This document shows, one piece after another, positions 8,625 to 16,807 of a stretch of DNA of 37,371 bases. Under the pieces are notes generated by a model, which saw only the letters and a program-made list of their open reading frames with translations, made no database searches and had not been told where the DNA came from. Source of the stretch: Bacteroidales bacterium UBA1176 (GTDB lineage: Bacteria > Bacteroidota > Bacteroidia > Bacteroidales > WCHB1-69); assembly GCA_002311645.1 (NCBI GenBank), contig DBYW01000050.1:1-37371 (forward strand), read 5' to 3'. The translations under genes and the position numbers were made by a program. Every line of letters starts with the position of its first letter. Position 1 is the first letter of the stretch.

Positions 8625-9274
8625 TGATCGAGATTCGCGGTGTCGAAAAGAGCTACGGGACCCTGCGGGTGTTGCGTGGCATCAACCTCACAATAGAGAA
8701 CTCCAAGGTGGTAACGATTGTCGGCCCTTCCGGGGCTGGCAAGTCCACCTTGTTGCATCTCATCGGCACGCTCGACCGCCCCGACAAGGGTGAGGTTGTC
8801 ATCGACGGCACGCATCTTAATCAGCTTGGTGACGACCAGCTGTCGGAGTTCCGCAACCGGCACATCGGCTTTGTCTACCAATTTCATCACCTGCTGCCCG
8901 AGTTTACGGCGGTGGAGAATGTGGCGCTGCCCGCCATGATCGCGGGAAAGAGCCGCAAGGACGCCTTGGTGCGTGCCCATGAGCTGTTGGATTTCCTGAA
9001 ACTCAGGGAGCGCGCCGAGCATAAGCCCTCGCAACTCTCCGGCGGCGAACAGCAACGCGTGGCCGTGGCCCGCGCCCTGATGAACAACCCCGAACTGATC
9101 CTCGCTGACGAGCCTTCAGGCAACCTCGACACGGACAATGCCAAGAAACTCCACCAACTCTTCTTCGACCTGCGCGACCAATTCCACCAAACCTTTATCA
9201 TCGTCACCCATAACGAAGAACTCGCCACCTTGTCTGACCGGAAAATCGTGCTCAAGGATGGCCAAGTGTTATAA
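8624..9274 (+). CDS. lolD: ABC transporter ATP-binding protein, LolD-like
   Basis: A 216-residue stand-alone ATPase. Walker A is GPSGAGKST (34-42), the Q-loop is in YQFHHLLPEF, the signature is LSGGEQQRVAVARAL, Walker B is LILADEPSGNLD and the switch His is in VTHNEE. The MacB/LolD/FtsE type of nucleotide-binding domain fits lipoprotein release from the inner membrane. I chose the ATG overlapping the etfA stop; an upstream in-frame extension would lie inside etfA. No permease gene is adjacent, so its membrane partner must be elsewhere. The next gene encodes a lipoprotein. Assignment as LolD rather than another small MacB-like ATPase is probable, not certain. Confidence 0.85.
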   Translation: MIEIRGVEKSYGTLRVLRGINLTIENSKVVTIVGPSGAGKSTLLHLIGTLDRPDKGEVVIDGTHLNQLGDDQLSEFRNRHIGFVYQFHHLLPEFTAVENVALPAMIAGKSRKDALVRAHELLDFLKLRERAEHKPSQLSGGEQQRVAVARALMNNPELILADEPSGNLDTDNAKKLHQLFFDLRDQFHQTFIIVTHNEELATLSDRKIVLKDGQVL

Positions 9275-9294
9275 CCTAATTTATTGCCAGCAAA

Positions 9295-9885
9295 ATGAAA
9301 TATTTGAAGAAAACAGCCGTCGCTCTGATGGCTATCGCAGCTGTCTTGATTGTAGGATGCTCCACCCTCAGCCAAGTGGCCAATTTGGTGAACTGCAAGT
9401 TTAATCTGGCCAGTGTCTCCAACGTCACTTGGGCCGACATTAACCTGAGTAACATTCACGGTGTCTCCGATTTGTCCGTCAGCAATATGCAAAAGGCCGT
9501 GAATGCCATCAAGAATCGGGACTTCACAGTCAAGGCCAGTGTCAATGTCAATGTCAAGAATGAAACGCCCCGTGTGGCGAAACTGTTCGCTTTCGATTAC
9601 GATTTGTTCTTGGATGATTCTTTCATTGCTTCAGGAAAAAATCAGGACAAGACATACATCATCAATCCCAATTCCACGCTCACGGTCCCTGTCCCCATTT
9701 CGGCTGACCTCGTCAGCATCGTCAAAAATGGACAGGTGGGCGATATCATCAATTTCACCAAGAATCTGATGGACTATGGTAACGGCAAACCTTCAAAGGT
9801 GAAAGTGAAGCTCACCCCATACGCCGGTACCAAGGAAAACAGTCTTAAACTGCCCACGATAACTTTAAACAAGGAATTCCAGTAG
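9295..9885 (+). CDS. LEA-type-2-like lipoprotein
   Basis: A 196-residue protein with a lipoprotein signal: a basic start, a hydrophobic core and the lipobox LIVGC with C22 as the lipidated residue. The rest alternates short beta-strands and polar turns (VKASVNVNVKNETPRVAKLF; STLTVPVPISADLV), as in LEA14/WHy-type beta-sandwich proteins, where several conserved NPN/T turns recur. Probably anchored in the outer or inner membrane facing the periplasm. Biochemical role unknown. It begins 20 nt after the LolD-like gene and may be co-transcribed with it. Confidence 0.7.
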   Translation: MKYLKKTAVALMAIAAVLIVGCSTLSQVANLVNCKFNLASVSNVTWADINLSNIHGVSDLSVSNMQKAVNAIKNRDFTVKASVNVNVKNETPRVAKLFAFDYDLFLDDSFIASGKNQDKTYIINPNSTLTVPVPISADLVSIVKNGQVGDIINFTKNLMDYGNGKPSKVKVKLTPYAGTKENSLKLPTITLNKEFQ

Positions 9886-9944
9886 TCCCATGCTTTTTCT
9901 TTATAATCGCAAATAATAATCACCTAAAAATCTTAAAAAGAAAA

Positions 9945-10433
9945 ATGATTCAAAGAATTCAATCCATTTTCCTGCTGATTGCAGCCATTATCCCTATCGT
10001 GCTGCTTTTTACTCCCATAGCCTATATCAACACGCAGGATTATCAATATGTGTTTAACTCGTTAGTCCTCAAATATAACATGGCAGATGGCCATGCTGTC
10101 GTGAAAGTGTATTACGTCGCACTGTGCCTGGTGGCTTGTGCCGGACTCTCCTTGTTAGCCCTGTTCTCCTACAAGAATCGCGCGCGTCAGGTAAGAATCG
10201 TGTCGATCACGATGATTGTCTATTTGGTGACGTTGATGCTGATGCTGTGGGTTTGTCCGGATGTGGTGTTTAAGAAGTATTTTAGTATCAATCAAATGGA
10301 CTATGAGTTCCTTTTTGCCAACAAGGCTTTGCTGTTGATTTTGGTCTTTGTCGAGGCTGTTTGCCTTTTCTTGGCCAACAAGTTTATCAAGCGTGACGAG
10401 GCGTTGGTACATGCCGCCGATCGTTTGCGCTAA
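9945..10433 (+). CDS. DUF4293 family membrane protein
   Basis: A 162-residue protein starting MIQRIQSIFLLIAAIIPIVL, which I recognise as the conserved N-terminus of the Bacteroidota DUF4293 family. Four hydrophobic segments are visible (~5-25, 55-77, 82-104, 121-147), with a positively charged tail. Length and topology fit the family. Function is unknown. A probable terminator follows at 10465-10503. Confidence 0.82.
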   Translation: MIQRIQSIFLLIAAIIPIVLLFTPIAYINTQDYQYVFNSLVLKYNMADGHAVVKVYYVALCLVACAGLSLLALFSYKNRARQVRIVSITMIVYLVTLMLMLWVCPDVVFKKYFSINQMDYEFLFANKALLLILVFVEAVCLFLANKFIKRDEALVHAADRLR

Positions 10434-10464
10434 CAGATATATAATATTGTAAACCCATTGCCGA

Positions 10465-10503
10465 GCCAGGTCGTCCATCCGGATCTTGGCCTGGCATTTT
10501 TTT
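10465..10503 (+). terminator. Intrinsic terminator after the DUF4293 gene
   Basis: GCCAGG (10465-10470) pairs with CCTGGC (10490-10495); the loop contains its own palindrome ATCCGGAT, and a run of seven T (10497-10503) follows. The next gene starts only 9 nt later, so it may need read-through or a promoter inside this element. Confidence 0.65.
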
Positions 10504-10511
10504 AAATCGTT

Positions 10512-10973
10512 ATGGAGAAGACCAATGTCATGCGTATCTTGACCCAGCAGGGCATCGCATTCACCCCGCACGACTATGACAATAGTGTGACCGACGGGGC
10601 CACGATTGCGAATTTGTTAGGCGAAGACCCCATGCAGGTTTTCAAAACTCTCGTGACAGTGGGCAACGATGGAGGGCATTATGTGTTTGTGATCCCTGTT
10701 TGTTCCACCCTCGACCTGAAGAAGGCAGCAAAGGCTGCCAATGTGAAGAGCATCCAGATGATCAAGCAGAAGGAACTGCTGCCCTTGACGGGCTACATTC
10801 ATGGGGGATGCTCGCCCGTGGGCATGAAAAAGCCCTTCCCGACGTTCATCGAGGAGAGCGCAACGCTGTTCGACACGATTTGTTGCAGTGCCGGCAAGGT
10901 GGGGGCGCAAGTCCAACTCTCCGCGATGGACCTCGCCGCGTTGGTCGGTGCCCAATTTGTAGACCTCGTCTGA
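10512..10973 (+). CDS. ybaK: YbaK/EbsC-family Cys-tRNA(Pro) deacylase
   Basis: A 153-residue trans-editing enzyme that hydrolyses tRNA-Pro mischarged with Cys. The family lysine is K45 in QVFKTLV, and the GGCSPVGMKKPFPTFIEE loop is the signature of the bacterial YbaK branch, rather than the ProX branch. Length matches the family (about 155-160). It follows a hairpin terminator by 9 nt and precedes thiL by 26 nt. Activity on Cys-tRNA(Pro) is inferred from the family. Confidence 0.88.
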   Translation: MEKTNVMRILTQQGIAFTPHDYDNSVTDGATIANLLGEDPMQVFKTLVTVGNDGGHYVFVIPVCSTLDLKKAAKAANVKSIQMIKQKELLPLTGYIHGGCSPVGMKKPFPTFIEESATLFDTICCSAGKVGAQVQLSAMDLAALVGAQFVDLV

Positions 10974-10999
10974 ATATTAATAAGAAAATCCCTGATATA

Positions 11000-12043
11000 A
11001 TGGATGATACAATAAAAACTAAAGAGACACCCCAACTCGGCAAATATGAGCTGATAGAGGAGTTTGCCAAATTTTTCCCGACAGAAAATGGCTCCACCGT
11101 CGTTGGCATTGGCGATGACGCCGCCGTGGTTGCTCCCTTTGAAGAGAATGTGGTCTCTACCACAAAAGTATTCTTGGAAAATGTCCATTTTGACCTGACC
11201 TACGTGCCGCTGATCCATTTGGGTTACAAGGTGGCGACTATCGCCATCTCCGACTTGTTGGGTATGAATGCCATTCCGACGCATCTGATGGTCAACGTGT
11301 GCGTCTCCGACCGCTTTGACCTGAAGAATGTCAGCGAACTGTTGGACGGGGTGCGCGCCTGCTGCGACGGTGCACATGTCGATGTGGTGGGGCTGGACCT
11401 CTCCACTTCGCGCAAGGACTTGGTGATAACGGTGACAGCTTTGGGCGAATGCGAACCTGCGCGTCTGCTCACACGCCAGGGTGCGAAGGAGAACGAGTTA
11501 ATTTGCGTCTCCGGCGATTTTGCAGCGGCGTATGCCGGGCTGCTTCTGTTGGAGCGCGAGAAGAAGGTGTTCTTGGCGCAGCCTGACATGCAACCCGATT
11601 TCGAAGGCAAGGATTATTTGCTGCGTCGCCAGCTCAAGCCTGAACCGCGCCTTGACATTGTGGAGGCCTTGCGGCGCGAGGATGTCCTGCCCACTGCCAT
11701 GACGCTCGTGTCCGACGGAATCGCCGCCGCCGCCATGCAAATCTGCCGCGCCTCCAATATGGGTTGCGACCTCTTCGAGGAGAAATTGCCCATGACGGAA
11801 CTCACCTTCACCACCCTCAAGGATCTTGACATCGTGCATACGGTGGCTGCCCTCAATGGTGGTGACGACTACGAACTGATGTTCACCATCCGGCAGTCCG
11901 ACTTCGAAAAAGTCAAGAATGTGGCCAATGTCTCCATCATTGGTTATATCAAGGAAAAGGCAGCAGGTTGTCATCTTGTCACGGGCGATAACTGCCTGAT
12001 TGAACTGCAAGCCCAAGGCTTCCGCAACATCAAAGGTGCGTGA
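11000..12043 (+). CDS. thiL: Thiamine-monophosphate kinase
   Basis: A 347-residue protein of the AIR synthase-like fold that phosphorylates thiamine monophosphate to the diphosphate cofactor. GIGDDAAVV (D39, D40) binds the Mg-ATP; HFDLTY, the SDLLGMNAIPTHLMV strand and the NGGDDYELMF motif near the end are all family features. I chose the ATG at 11000: the frame is open about 100 codons further up, but that part overlaps the ybaK gene. Standard length (~345) supports this start. Salvage or final step of thiamine synthesis. Confidence 0.92.
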   Translation: MDDTIKTKETPQLGKYELIEEFAKFFPTENGSTVVGIGDDAAVVAPFEENVVSTTKVFLENVHFDLTYVPLIHLGYKVATIAISDLLGMNAIPTHLMVNVCVSDRFDLKNVSELLDGVRACCDGAHVDVVGLDLSTSRKDLVITVTALGECEPARLLTRQGAKENELICVSGDFAAAYAGLLLLEREKKVFLAQPDMQPDFEGKDYLLRRQLKPEPRLDIVEALRREDVLPTAMTLVSDGIAAAAMQICRASNMGCDLFEEKLPMTELTFTTLKDLDIVHTVAALNGGDDYELMFTIRQSDFEKVKNVANVSIIGYIKEKAAGCHLVTGDNCLIELQAQGFRNIKGA

Positions 12044-12083
12044 TGGTTTGCGCATGCGATGTCCCCATATTCTATTTTAAAGT

Positions 12084-13439
12084 ATGAATAGTAAGACTTC
12101 TTTCAATATCGGGAAAGTGACCATCGGTGGCTCATCGCCTGTTGTGGTGCAATCGATGACCAACACAGACACTAACGATGTGGCGGCTTCCGTGGCACAG
12201 GTCAGGCGCATGGTCGCTGCAGGTGCCCAGATGGCACGTCTCACCGTGCCTTCGCTCCAGGAAGTGGAGGCTATGCGCGCCATTCGGGATCAGTTGCGTG
12301 CCGACGGCGTGGATGTGCCTCTGGTCGCGGATGTCCACTTTAACCCCAAGGTGGCCGAAGCCATGGCCTCTGTCGTCGACAAAGTGCGCATCAACCCGGG
12401 AAACTATGTGGACAAGCGCAGCTTCAAGCAGCTCGACCTCACCGATTCGGAGTACAATGCCGCGGTGGAGCGCATGGCACTCCGTGCCGAACCGCTGTTC
12501 CGTATTTGCAGGGAACATGGCACGGCCATCAGGCTCGGCATCAATCATGGATCGCTTTGCGACCGCATTGTGAGCCGCTATGGCAACACTCCCCGCGCTA
12601 TGGTGCAGTCGGCTCTCGAGTGGGTCGACATCTGCGAACATTACGATTTTCACAAGGTGGTCGTCTCCATGAAATCCTCCAATGTACATACCATGATGGA
12701 GGCTACTTGGCTGTTGCATCATGAGATGGCCCGGCGGGGATGTACCTATCCGTTGCACATTGGTGTGACCGAGGCGGGCAATGGCCTTGAAGGGCGCGTG
12801 AAGTCTGCTGCCGGCATCGGCGCTCTGCTGCTCATGGGGGTGGGCGACACTGTGCGTGTCTCCCTGACCGAGCCGCCGGAAAACGAGACCCCGTTTGCGC
12901 ACAAATTGGTGGATGCTGTGAACACTCTCACCCCGTGTGATTACACCATTCACGATAACGTGATGGAATATGCTTGTGACGAGCCGGATTGGGATACATG
13001 GTTGGCCAAGGCCTCGGCGTTGGCGGGACATGCCTATTACAATCACCGGATTAAGGATGTGAAACTGATAAATTCTCGTTTTGGAAAAGATGAATGTGCG
13101 GAATTGGAGGCGACCATCCTGCAAGCCTGCCACATCAAGATGAGCAAGACTGAGTTCATCTCATGCCCTTCCTGCGGACGCACACAGTATGACATACAAG
13201 CGGTGTTGTCGCAGGTGAAAGAGCGCTTTTCAGGATACCCGGGACTGAAAGTCGGAGTGATGGGTTGTATTGTCAACGGTCCTGGCGAGATGGCGGATGC
13301 AGACTTCGGTATTGTGGGCGCCTCGCATGGCACCGTCTGCGTTTATGAGGGCAAAACACGTCTCACGGAGGCGCTCTCCGTGGAACAAGCCATGAAACAT
13401 CTTGAGAAGTTGTTGAAAGACAAAATGATGGCAAAATAA
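12084..13439 (+). CDS. ispG: 4-hydroxy-3-methylbut-2-en-1-yl diphosphate synthase, unusual length
   Basis: IspG (GcpE) makes HMBPP from MEcPP in the non-mevalonate isoprenoid pathway, using a 4Fe-4S cluster. Cluster ligands are visible: C361 and C364 in ISCPSCGRTQ, C395 in MGCIVNGPGE and E402. The TIM-barrel domain covers ~8-280 (QSMTNTDTND, VADVHFNP, INPGN, LGINHGSL, VGDTVRVSLTEPP). At 451 residues it is longer than the two-domain enzyme (~370) but much shorter than the three-domain form common in Bacteroidota (~600). The extra ~70 residues lie between barrel and cluster domain (~285-355), where the inserted domain normally sits. The frame is intact. Confidence 0.93.
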   Translation: MNSKTSFNIGKVTIGGSSPVVVQSMTNTDTNDVAASVAQVRRMVAAGAQMARLTVPSLQEVEAMRAIRDQLRADGVDVPLVADVHFNPKVAEAMASVVDKVRINPGNYVDKRSFKQLDLTDSEYNAAVERMALRAEPLFRICREHGTAIRLGINHGSLCDRIVSRYGNTPRAMVQSALEWVDICEHYDFHKVVVSMKSSNVHTMMEATWLLHHEMARRGCTYPLHIGVTEAGNGLEGRVKSAAGIGALLLMGVGDTVRVSLTEPPENETPFAHKLVDAVNTLTPCDYTIHDNVMEYACDEPDWDTWLAKASALAGHAYYNHRIKDVKLINSRFGKDECAELEATILQACHIKMSKTEFISCPSCGRTQYDIQAVLSQVKERFSGYPGLKVGVMGCIVNGPGEMADADFGIVGASHGTVCVYEGKTRLTEALSVEQAMKHLEKLLKDKMMAK

Positions 13440-13471
13440 AAAAGATACTTTTACGGAATCAGATAAAATAC

Positions 13472-13480
13472 TATTTTTGC
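13472..13480 (+). promoter_or_regulatory. Bacteroidota -7 box downstream of ispG
   Basis: TATTTTTGC with no annotated gene for 300 nt downstream. Transcription would start close to the hairpin at 13482-13499. Confidence 0.45.
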
Positions 13481-13662
13481 CCCGTGAACAAGCTCACGGA
13501 CATTCTGTTCTCCATGACGCTGTTCAACAAGGTTATATAAAAAAAATTATTGTTTATTATATTCAAATTACAACACATACAGAATAAAAAACGACCCTGT
13601 TCATACTAAAGCAATTGCTTTTGTCTGACCATCAAAAATCTGGAAAATTTTTCGACTAAGAC

Positions 13663-13697
13663 AGGAGGTTATTGCTCACGTTCACGTGAGCCCTCCT
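13663..13697. repeat. Strong two-part hairpin
   Basis: AGGAGG (13663-13668) pairs with CCTCCT (13692-13697), and GCTCACG (13674-13680) with CGTGAGC (13685-13691) around a TTCA loop; TTATT forms a 5-nt bulge. All 13 pairs are Watson-Crick. It sequesters an AGGAGG Shine-Dalgarno-like sequence, but no start codon lies nearby to use it. No U-tract on either side, so a terminator is unlikely. Confidence 0.6.
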
Positions 13698-13786
13698 CTA
13701 TATTTTGTCGATGGGCTTTTCCAGATGCCTTGGTGGAAAATATAAGGGGGGTCACGTTTTTTTTAGAGTTAAAAAAATCAGGATTA

Positions 13787-13939
13787 ATGGGCAAAATAGA
13801 TGAATACAGAGAAGATTTAGCGCAGTTGAAGCGCATTGTTGCCGACTTGGACATGGCGGGACAGGAGGTGAGACCCGAGTTGCGAGAACAAATCAGGAAG
13901 ATGGAATTGCGTCTTGCGCAGTGGGAGAAGGAGAAATAG
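13787..13939 (+). CDS. Small hypothetical coiled-coil protein
   Basis: A 50-residue product (begins MGKIDEYREDLAQLKRIV), very rich in charged residues with heptad-like spacing of leucines and isoleucines, so probably one or two helices. I chose the ATG at 13787 because AGGA sits 7 nt before it; an in-frame ATG at 13730 would add 19 less convincing residues. The gene ends one base before the end of the convergent minus-strand gene. I do not recognise a family. It could still be a chance frame. Confidence 0.4.
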   Translation: MGKIDEYREDLAQLKRIVADLDMAGQEVRPELREQIRKMELRLAQWEKEK

Positions 13940-15097
13940 TCAGCGAAGTGCGCCGGCCATCTTGAAAAAAAGGTCGGTGAAGACAATTCCCGAATTAGCG
14001 TTTCGTCCGATGTGGAAGAGTGCTTTGTTGCATTCTTCTGTAAGGAGTGTTGCCTGTTTGAGCCCGATTGCTCCCTTGTATTTCTCCAGGATGGCCTGTT
14101 CCGCGTGGGTTGCCTTGACCATCTCCGGGTGTTTGGTGGTGGTCATCAACATGTTGCGCAACATACGTATGGTGAAGGTTAGAAACGCTTTCTGTGCCTC
14201 GCGGCCTTGAGCCACGATTTCGCCCATCTCTTCGTGCACGCGAGGGTAGTTGACGACTTCTGCCGGTTGTTGTCTGCTGAAAGACAAGGCGCTGCCCATC
14301 AATATGTCGAAGGCGGCTAACGATGCCTGATAGTCGGAGTCGTCGGCGTGGATCTGGAAGGCGCGGTTGTAGTCGCCGTCCGCCAACATGGCGATGTCGT
14401 GCGCCGTTTGTTCGTCCATGTCGGGAAATTTCTTGCACAGGGCCGTGGCCAATTGCTCGTCTGTGAGTTTGGGGATGCTGACCAACTGTGTGCGGGAGAG
14501 AATGGTTTTCAAGATCTGCTCCGGTTTCTCCGAGATGAGGATGAACAGGGACTGTCCTTCCGGCTCTTCCAAGGTTTTGAGCAATTTGGGTGCTGCCGCA
14601 TGGTAGAGCCTGTCAATGTTCCAGAGGATGTAGAATTTGAAGCCGCCGGAATAGGAGCGGACGTTGTTGTGGCTGATGATGTCGGAACAGTCGCGGATGT
14701 TGATGCTGGCCTGCTTGTTCTCGCCCTCCAATTCTGTCAGCCAGTCTTGTATGTCGATGTGGTAGTCGTGTCGGAAGACAAATTCGCGGAATTCCTGCAT
14801 AAACTGCTGGCAGTCGGGCTCTTTCTTGACATTCTTGGTGATGCAGTTGGGGAAATAGAGGTGCAGGTCGGGGTGGGTGAGTTTCTCGAACTGGATGCAT
14901 GAGGGGCAATGGCCGCAGGAATCCTCGTCGGTGGGGTGCTCGCAGCACATATATTGGGCCATGGCGATGGCCAAGGCGAAGGCATGACTGCCGGGTTGGG
15001 CGTGGAAAAGCTGCGCATGGCTGACACGGTGCATTTTTACCTGGTTGATAATCTGCTCTTTGAGTTGCGGCGCGACCAAAACGTCCTTGAATTGCAT
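13940..15097 (-). CDS. holB: DNA polymerase III delta-prime subunit-like clamp-loader protein
   Basis: A 385-residue AAA+ clamp-loader protein. A zinc-binding cluster (C52, C61, C64, C67 in CEHPTDEDSCGHCPSC) and the segment KLLKTLEEPEGQSLFILISE followed by ILKTILSRTQ match delta-prime/DnaX-type subunits. The P-loop position reads AQPGSHAFALA, with no GKT/S, as expected for delta-prime, which does not hydrolyse ATP. AGGAG lies just before the ATG, and a minus-strand -7 box sits at 15126-15134. It ends immediately next to the small convergent ORF. The SRC-like arginine finger is SRT here. Confidence 0.87.
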   Translation of the reverse strand: MQFKDVLVAPQLKEQIINQVKMHRVSHAQLFHAQPGSHAFALAIAMAQYMCCEHPTDEDSCGHCPSCIQFEKLTHPDLHLYFPNCITKNVKKEPDCQQFMQEFREFVFRHDYHIDIQDWLTELEGENKQASINIRDCSDIISHNNVRSYSGGFKFYILWNIDRLYHAAAPKLLKTLEEPEGQSLFILISEKPEQILKTILSRTQLVSIPKLTDEQLATALCKKFPDMDEQTAHDIAMLADGDYNRAFQIHADDSDYQASLAAFDILMGSALSFSRQQPAEVVNYPRVHEEMGEIVAQGREAQKAFLTFTIRMLRNMLMTTTKHPEMVKATHAEQAILEKYKGAIGLKQATLLTEECNKALFHIGRNANSGIVFTDLFFKMAGALR

Positions 15098-15125
15098 AAT
15101 GCTCCTGTTTTAGATGATAACGACT

Positions 15126-15134
15126 GCAAAGATA
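15126..15134 (-). promoter_or_regulatory. -7 box for the delta-prime gene
   Basis: The minus strand reads TATCTTTGC, 28 nt before the ATG at 15097. Confidence 0.6.
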
Positions 15135-15192
15135 CAAAAAAACGGAACAGGGAAAAAGGAATAGAGTGTCATTTCATATTAATATTTTTTTG

Positions 15193-15200
15193 TACTTTTG
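15193..15200 (+). promoter_or_regulatory. -7 box for nadB
   Basis: TACTTTTG, 25 nt before the ATG at 15226. It lies inside the longer frame open from 15166 and so rules that start out. Confidence 0.55.
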
Positions 15201-15225
15201 CCACCGTTTTCTAATATTGTCTAAA

Positions 15226-16797
15226 ATGCGCAAAGAAGTAGATTTTTTGGTCGTGGGCTCGGGAGTGGCAGGCCTTTGCTTTGCCCTGAAAGCCGCTAAT
15301 TTCGGCAAGGTTTGCGTGGTCACCAAGTCCAAGATTGACGAGGGTTCCACCCGCTATGCCCAAGGCGGTATCGCATCCGTGGTCTATCAGCCCGACTCTT
15401 ATGAAAAGCATATCCAGGACACGATGATCGCTGGCGATGAACTCTCCGACCGCAAGATTGTCGAACTCACCATCCGTGAGTCCACCGAGCGTGTGATGGA
15501 ATTGGTGGAGTGGGGCGTCGATTTTGACAAGAACCAGGACGGCAGCTTTGCCCTCGCCAAAGAGGGCGGCCATTCGGAATTCCGCGTACTTCACCATAAG
15601 GACATTACGGGCTATGAGATAGAAGAGAAACTGATCCAAGCCGCCAAGAAAAACAAGAACATCGAGATTCTCGAGAACCGTATCGCGCTCGAGATCATCA
15701 CCCAACACCACTTGGGCATCGAGGTGACCCGTCGCTCCACCGACATCACCTGCTACGGGGCATACGTGTTTAACCCTGAGACCAACCGTGTGTCCACGGT
15801 GCTGGCCAAGGTAACCATGATGGCCACCGGCGGTGTCGGCATGGTGTACGAGCACACCACCAACCCCCGTGTCGCCACGGGAGACGGCGTGGCCATGGTC
15901 TATCGCGCCAAGGGCGCCGTGCGCGGTATGGAGTTCGTACAGTTCCACCCGACATCACTCTACAACCCCAAAGAGTCACCCTCCTTCCTTATCACGGAGG
16001 CCATGCGCGGAGCTGGTGCTGTCCTCAAGGATGCCAATGGCGTGCCTTTTGTTGAGAAATATGACAAACGAGGATCCCTCGCCCCGCGTGATATTGTGGC
16101 ACGTGCCATCGACTCCGAGATGAAACGCCAGGGCGTCGACCATGTGTATCTCGACACCACCCTCATCAAGCAGGAAGAGATCTTCGCCCATTTCCCCAAT
16201 ATCTATGCCAAGTGCCTCAGCATCGGCATCGACATCACCAAGGAGATGATCCCTGTGGTGCCGGTGGCCCATTACTCCTGCGGCGGCATCCAGACCGACG
16301 AGTGGGGCGCGACCTCCATCCGGAACCTCTATGCCTCCGGCGAGTGCGCCTCCACGGGATTGCACGGCGCCAACCGCCTTGCGTCCAACTCCCTGCTCGA
16401 AGCGCTCGTCTTCTCTCATCGCGCTTGCCTGAAGGCACTTCAAACCCTGCCGTCCATCTCGTTCTGTCAGGAGGTGCCCGACTGGAACAGCGACGGAACT
16501 GTGCTCAACGAGGAGATGGTTCTCATTACACAGTCCAAGAAGGAACTGCAGACCATCATGAGCAGCTATGTGGGCATCGTCCGCTCCAACCTGCGTCTGC
16601 AACGTGCCTTCGACCGTCTGGAACTGCTCTATCGCGAGACCGAGGACCTCTATAAGAAATCCGTGCTCAATCCTGAAATCTGCGAGCTGCGCAACATGAT
16701 CAATGTGGGTTACCTCATCATCAGGCATGCCATGGAACGCAAGGAGAGCCGCGGCTTGCACTATTCCTTAGATTATCCACCGCACCATAACCAATAA
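15226..16797 (+). CDS. nadB: L-aspartate oxidase
   Basis: A 523-residue FAD enzyme that oxidises aspartate to iminoaspartate, first step of de novo NAD synthesis. The dinucleotide fold is VVGSGVAGLC near residue 10; GSTRYAQGGIASV, HSEFRVLHHKDITG, GMEFVQFHPTSLY and VAHYSCGGIQTDEWG are the family blocks shared with fumarate reductase flavoproteins, and the C-terminal helical domain is complete. In strict anaerobes fumarate serves as electron acceptor. The frame extends 20 codons upstream, but a promoter lies there. No nadA or nadC is in the window. Confidence 0.94.
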   Translation: MRKEVDFLVVGSGVAGLCFALKAANFGKVCVVTKSKIDEGSTRYAQGGIASVVYQPDSYEKHIQDTMIAGDELSDRKIVELTIRESTERVMELVEWGVDFDKNQDGSFALAKEGGHSEFRVLHHKDITGYEIEEKLIQAAKKNKNIEILENRIALEIITQHHLGIEVTRRSTDITCYGAYVFNPETNRVSTVLAKVTMMATGGVGMVYEHTTNPRVATGDGVAMVYRAKGAVRGMEFVQFHPTSLYNPKESPSFLITEAMRGAGAVLKDANGVPFVEKYDKRGSLAPRDIVARAIDSEMKRQGVDHVYLDTTLIKQEEIFAHFPNIYAKCLSIGIDITKEMIPVVPVAHYSCGGIQTDEWGATSIRNLYASGECASTGLHGANRLASNSLLEALVFSHRACLKALQTLPSISFCQEVPDWNSDGTVLNEEMVLITQSKKELQTIMSSYVGIVRSNLRLQRAFDRLELLYRETEDLYKKSVLNPEICELRNMINVGYLIIRHAMERKESRGLHYSLDYPPHHNQ

Positions 16798-16807
16798 ATC
16801 TACGGCT

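Larger units (their letters stand above)
13440..13786. other. 347-base gene-poor gap with promoter, palindrome and hairpins
   Basis: No convincing gene. It holds a -7 box (13472-13480), a hairpin CCGTGA/TCACGG (13482-13499), an 18-codon frame starting GTG at 13484, a 14-bp perfect palindrome AAAGCAATTGCTTT (13608-13621) and a strong hairpin (13663-13697). GCTCACG occurs at 13492-13498 and again at 13674-13680. The middle is AT-rich. A small RNA or a 5' leader for the 13787 ORF is possible. Confidence 0.5.

Noticed and set aside
10700..10999. 100-codon N-terminal extension of ThiL
   Set aside because: It overlaps ybaK almost entirely and would make ThiL far longer than the family.
15166..15225. 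20-codon extension of NadB
   Set aside because: A -7 box lies inside it, and the FAD motif is at the expected distance from the ATG at 15226.
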